Of a stretch of DNA of 60,000 nucleotides, positions 59,530 to 60,000 are shown in pieces. Both the position numbers and the translations under genes were made by a program. The notes beneath the pieces were generated by a model. The model had not been told where the DNA came from, did not search any database, and saw only the letters and a list, made by a program, of their open reading frames with translations. The stretch is from positions 16,604,851 to 16,664,850 of the forward strand of contig NC_079877.1 of NCBI RefSeq assembly GCF_029227915.1. Reading direction: 5' to 3'. Position 1 is the first letter of the stretch. Every line of letters begins with the position of its first letter. This DNA comes from Hydractinia symbiolongicarpus. Lineage: Eukaryota; Cnidaria; Hydrozoa; Anthoathecata; Hydractiniidae.

Positions 59530-60000
59530 GTATTGTTCTGTACGAAATTGACCCGTTGTACGAGGCTGGTCATTTTTCGCGCATGTACGAAGTTGGGCAA
59601 TTTTGTACGAAGATTGGCATTACAATTGCTGTACAAAAATCATGGAACGAATAATTTAGTTTAGAAATGAATATCTAAGCATTGCTAAATACATTCAGTA
59701 AACATTATAATTTCTTAAATATTCTCTGAACGTTAATTTTGACCATTATTATCTAATGATTGTACCAACTTCGTACAACCTTAATAAACTGTGTACGAGG
59801 TTGGGCAACATCATTGCTCCCACTTAAAACTTGATTTTTTTTATCCATACCAACTTCGTACGACTTCAAATACTATATACGAGGTTGGGCCTACTTAACT
59901 TCTTCTAATTTATTTGAATTTTTCTGATTCGAACCAACTTCATACAACTGAGATAACTTTGTACGACGTTGGACCTACTTCACTTCTTCTACTATGGTTG
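59530..60000. repeat. tandem array of hairpin-forming GTACGAGGTTGG units
   Basis: Units of about 85 bp (starts 59765, 59850, 59934) each hold CCAACTTCGTAC and, 15-25 bp later, its rough inverse GTACGAGGTTGGGC, followed by ctacttNacttcttct. Less regular copies lie at 59540-59620. The array continues past the window end. Confidence 0.65.

Overview
The window reads as nuclear DNA of a cnidarian, most likely a colonial hydrozoan of the Hydractinia type. It is strongly AT-rich. Its genes are split into small exons with GT-AG introns, mostly in phase 1. It carries degenerate Penelope, Helitron and PIF/Harbinger elements. One gene has the domain plan of the Alr allorecognition receptors of Hydractinia. 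The species call is an inference from that gene; the rest only says intron-rich invertebrate.

Layout. (1) 99-1798, plus strand: the 3' end of a gene joining the second half of a FYVE-type zinc finger to a long helical region. (2) 8428-2723, minus strand: a complete six-exon Alr-like receptor gene of 443 codons: signal peptide, V-set-like domain, I-set-like domain, spacer domain, transmembrane exon, and a tail with an ITAM and a YxxM motif. (3) 8940-13191: repeats and two broken genes, an OTU/vertnin-like one (9515-10992) and a P2X7-ballast-like one (12686-13191). (4) 16204-31864, plus strand: a 27-exon secreted protein with one von Willebrand A domain, three Kunitz domains, eleven thyroglobulin type-1 repeats, Pro/Thr/Glu-rich linkers and a C-terminal Cys module. 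Nearly every internal exon is symmetric phase 1-1, so the gene looks built by exon duplication and shuffling. (5) 32219-32613: a 34-bp minisatellite. (6) 34557-33235, minus strand, with a possible start exon at 35188: LAMTOR4, a Ragulator subunit. (7) About 35.2-45.0 kb: gene-poor, with a foldback repeat, a 65-bp tandem array, one unassigned candidate exon and two abutting Helitrons. (8) 44996-55663, plus strand: a complete 16-exon AMP deaminase (866 aa), with a Penelope-like element in intron 6. (9) 55.7-60.0 kb: a third Helitron copy carrying a PIF/Harbinger element, then an array of hairpin-forming repeats running off the end.

The genes form no operon or single pathway. AMP deaminase and LAMTOR4 are housekeeping genes (purine nucleotide balance; lysosomal mTORC1 signalling). 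The Alr-like gene and the Kunitz/thyroglobulin gene are lineage-specific: a putative self/non-self receptor, and a putative secreted protease-inhibitor scaffold. Splice sites were read by eye. For the Alr-like gene, the Kunitz/thyroglobulin gene and the AMP deaminase, joined exon lengths sum to whole codons; the three LAMTOR4 exons also join in frame.
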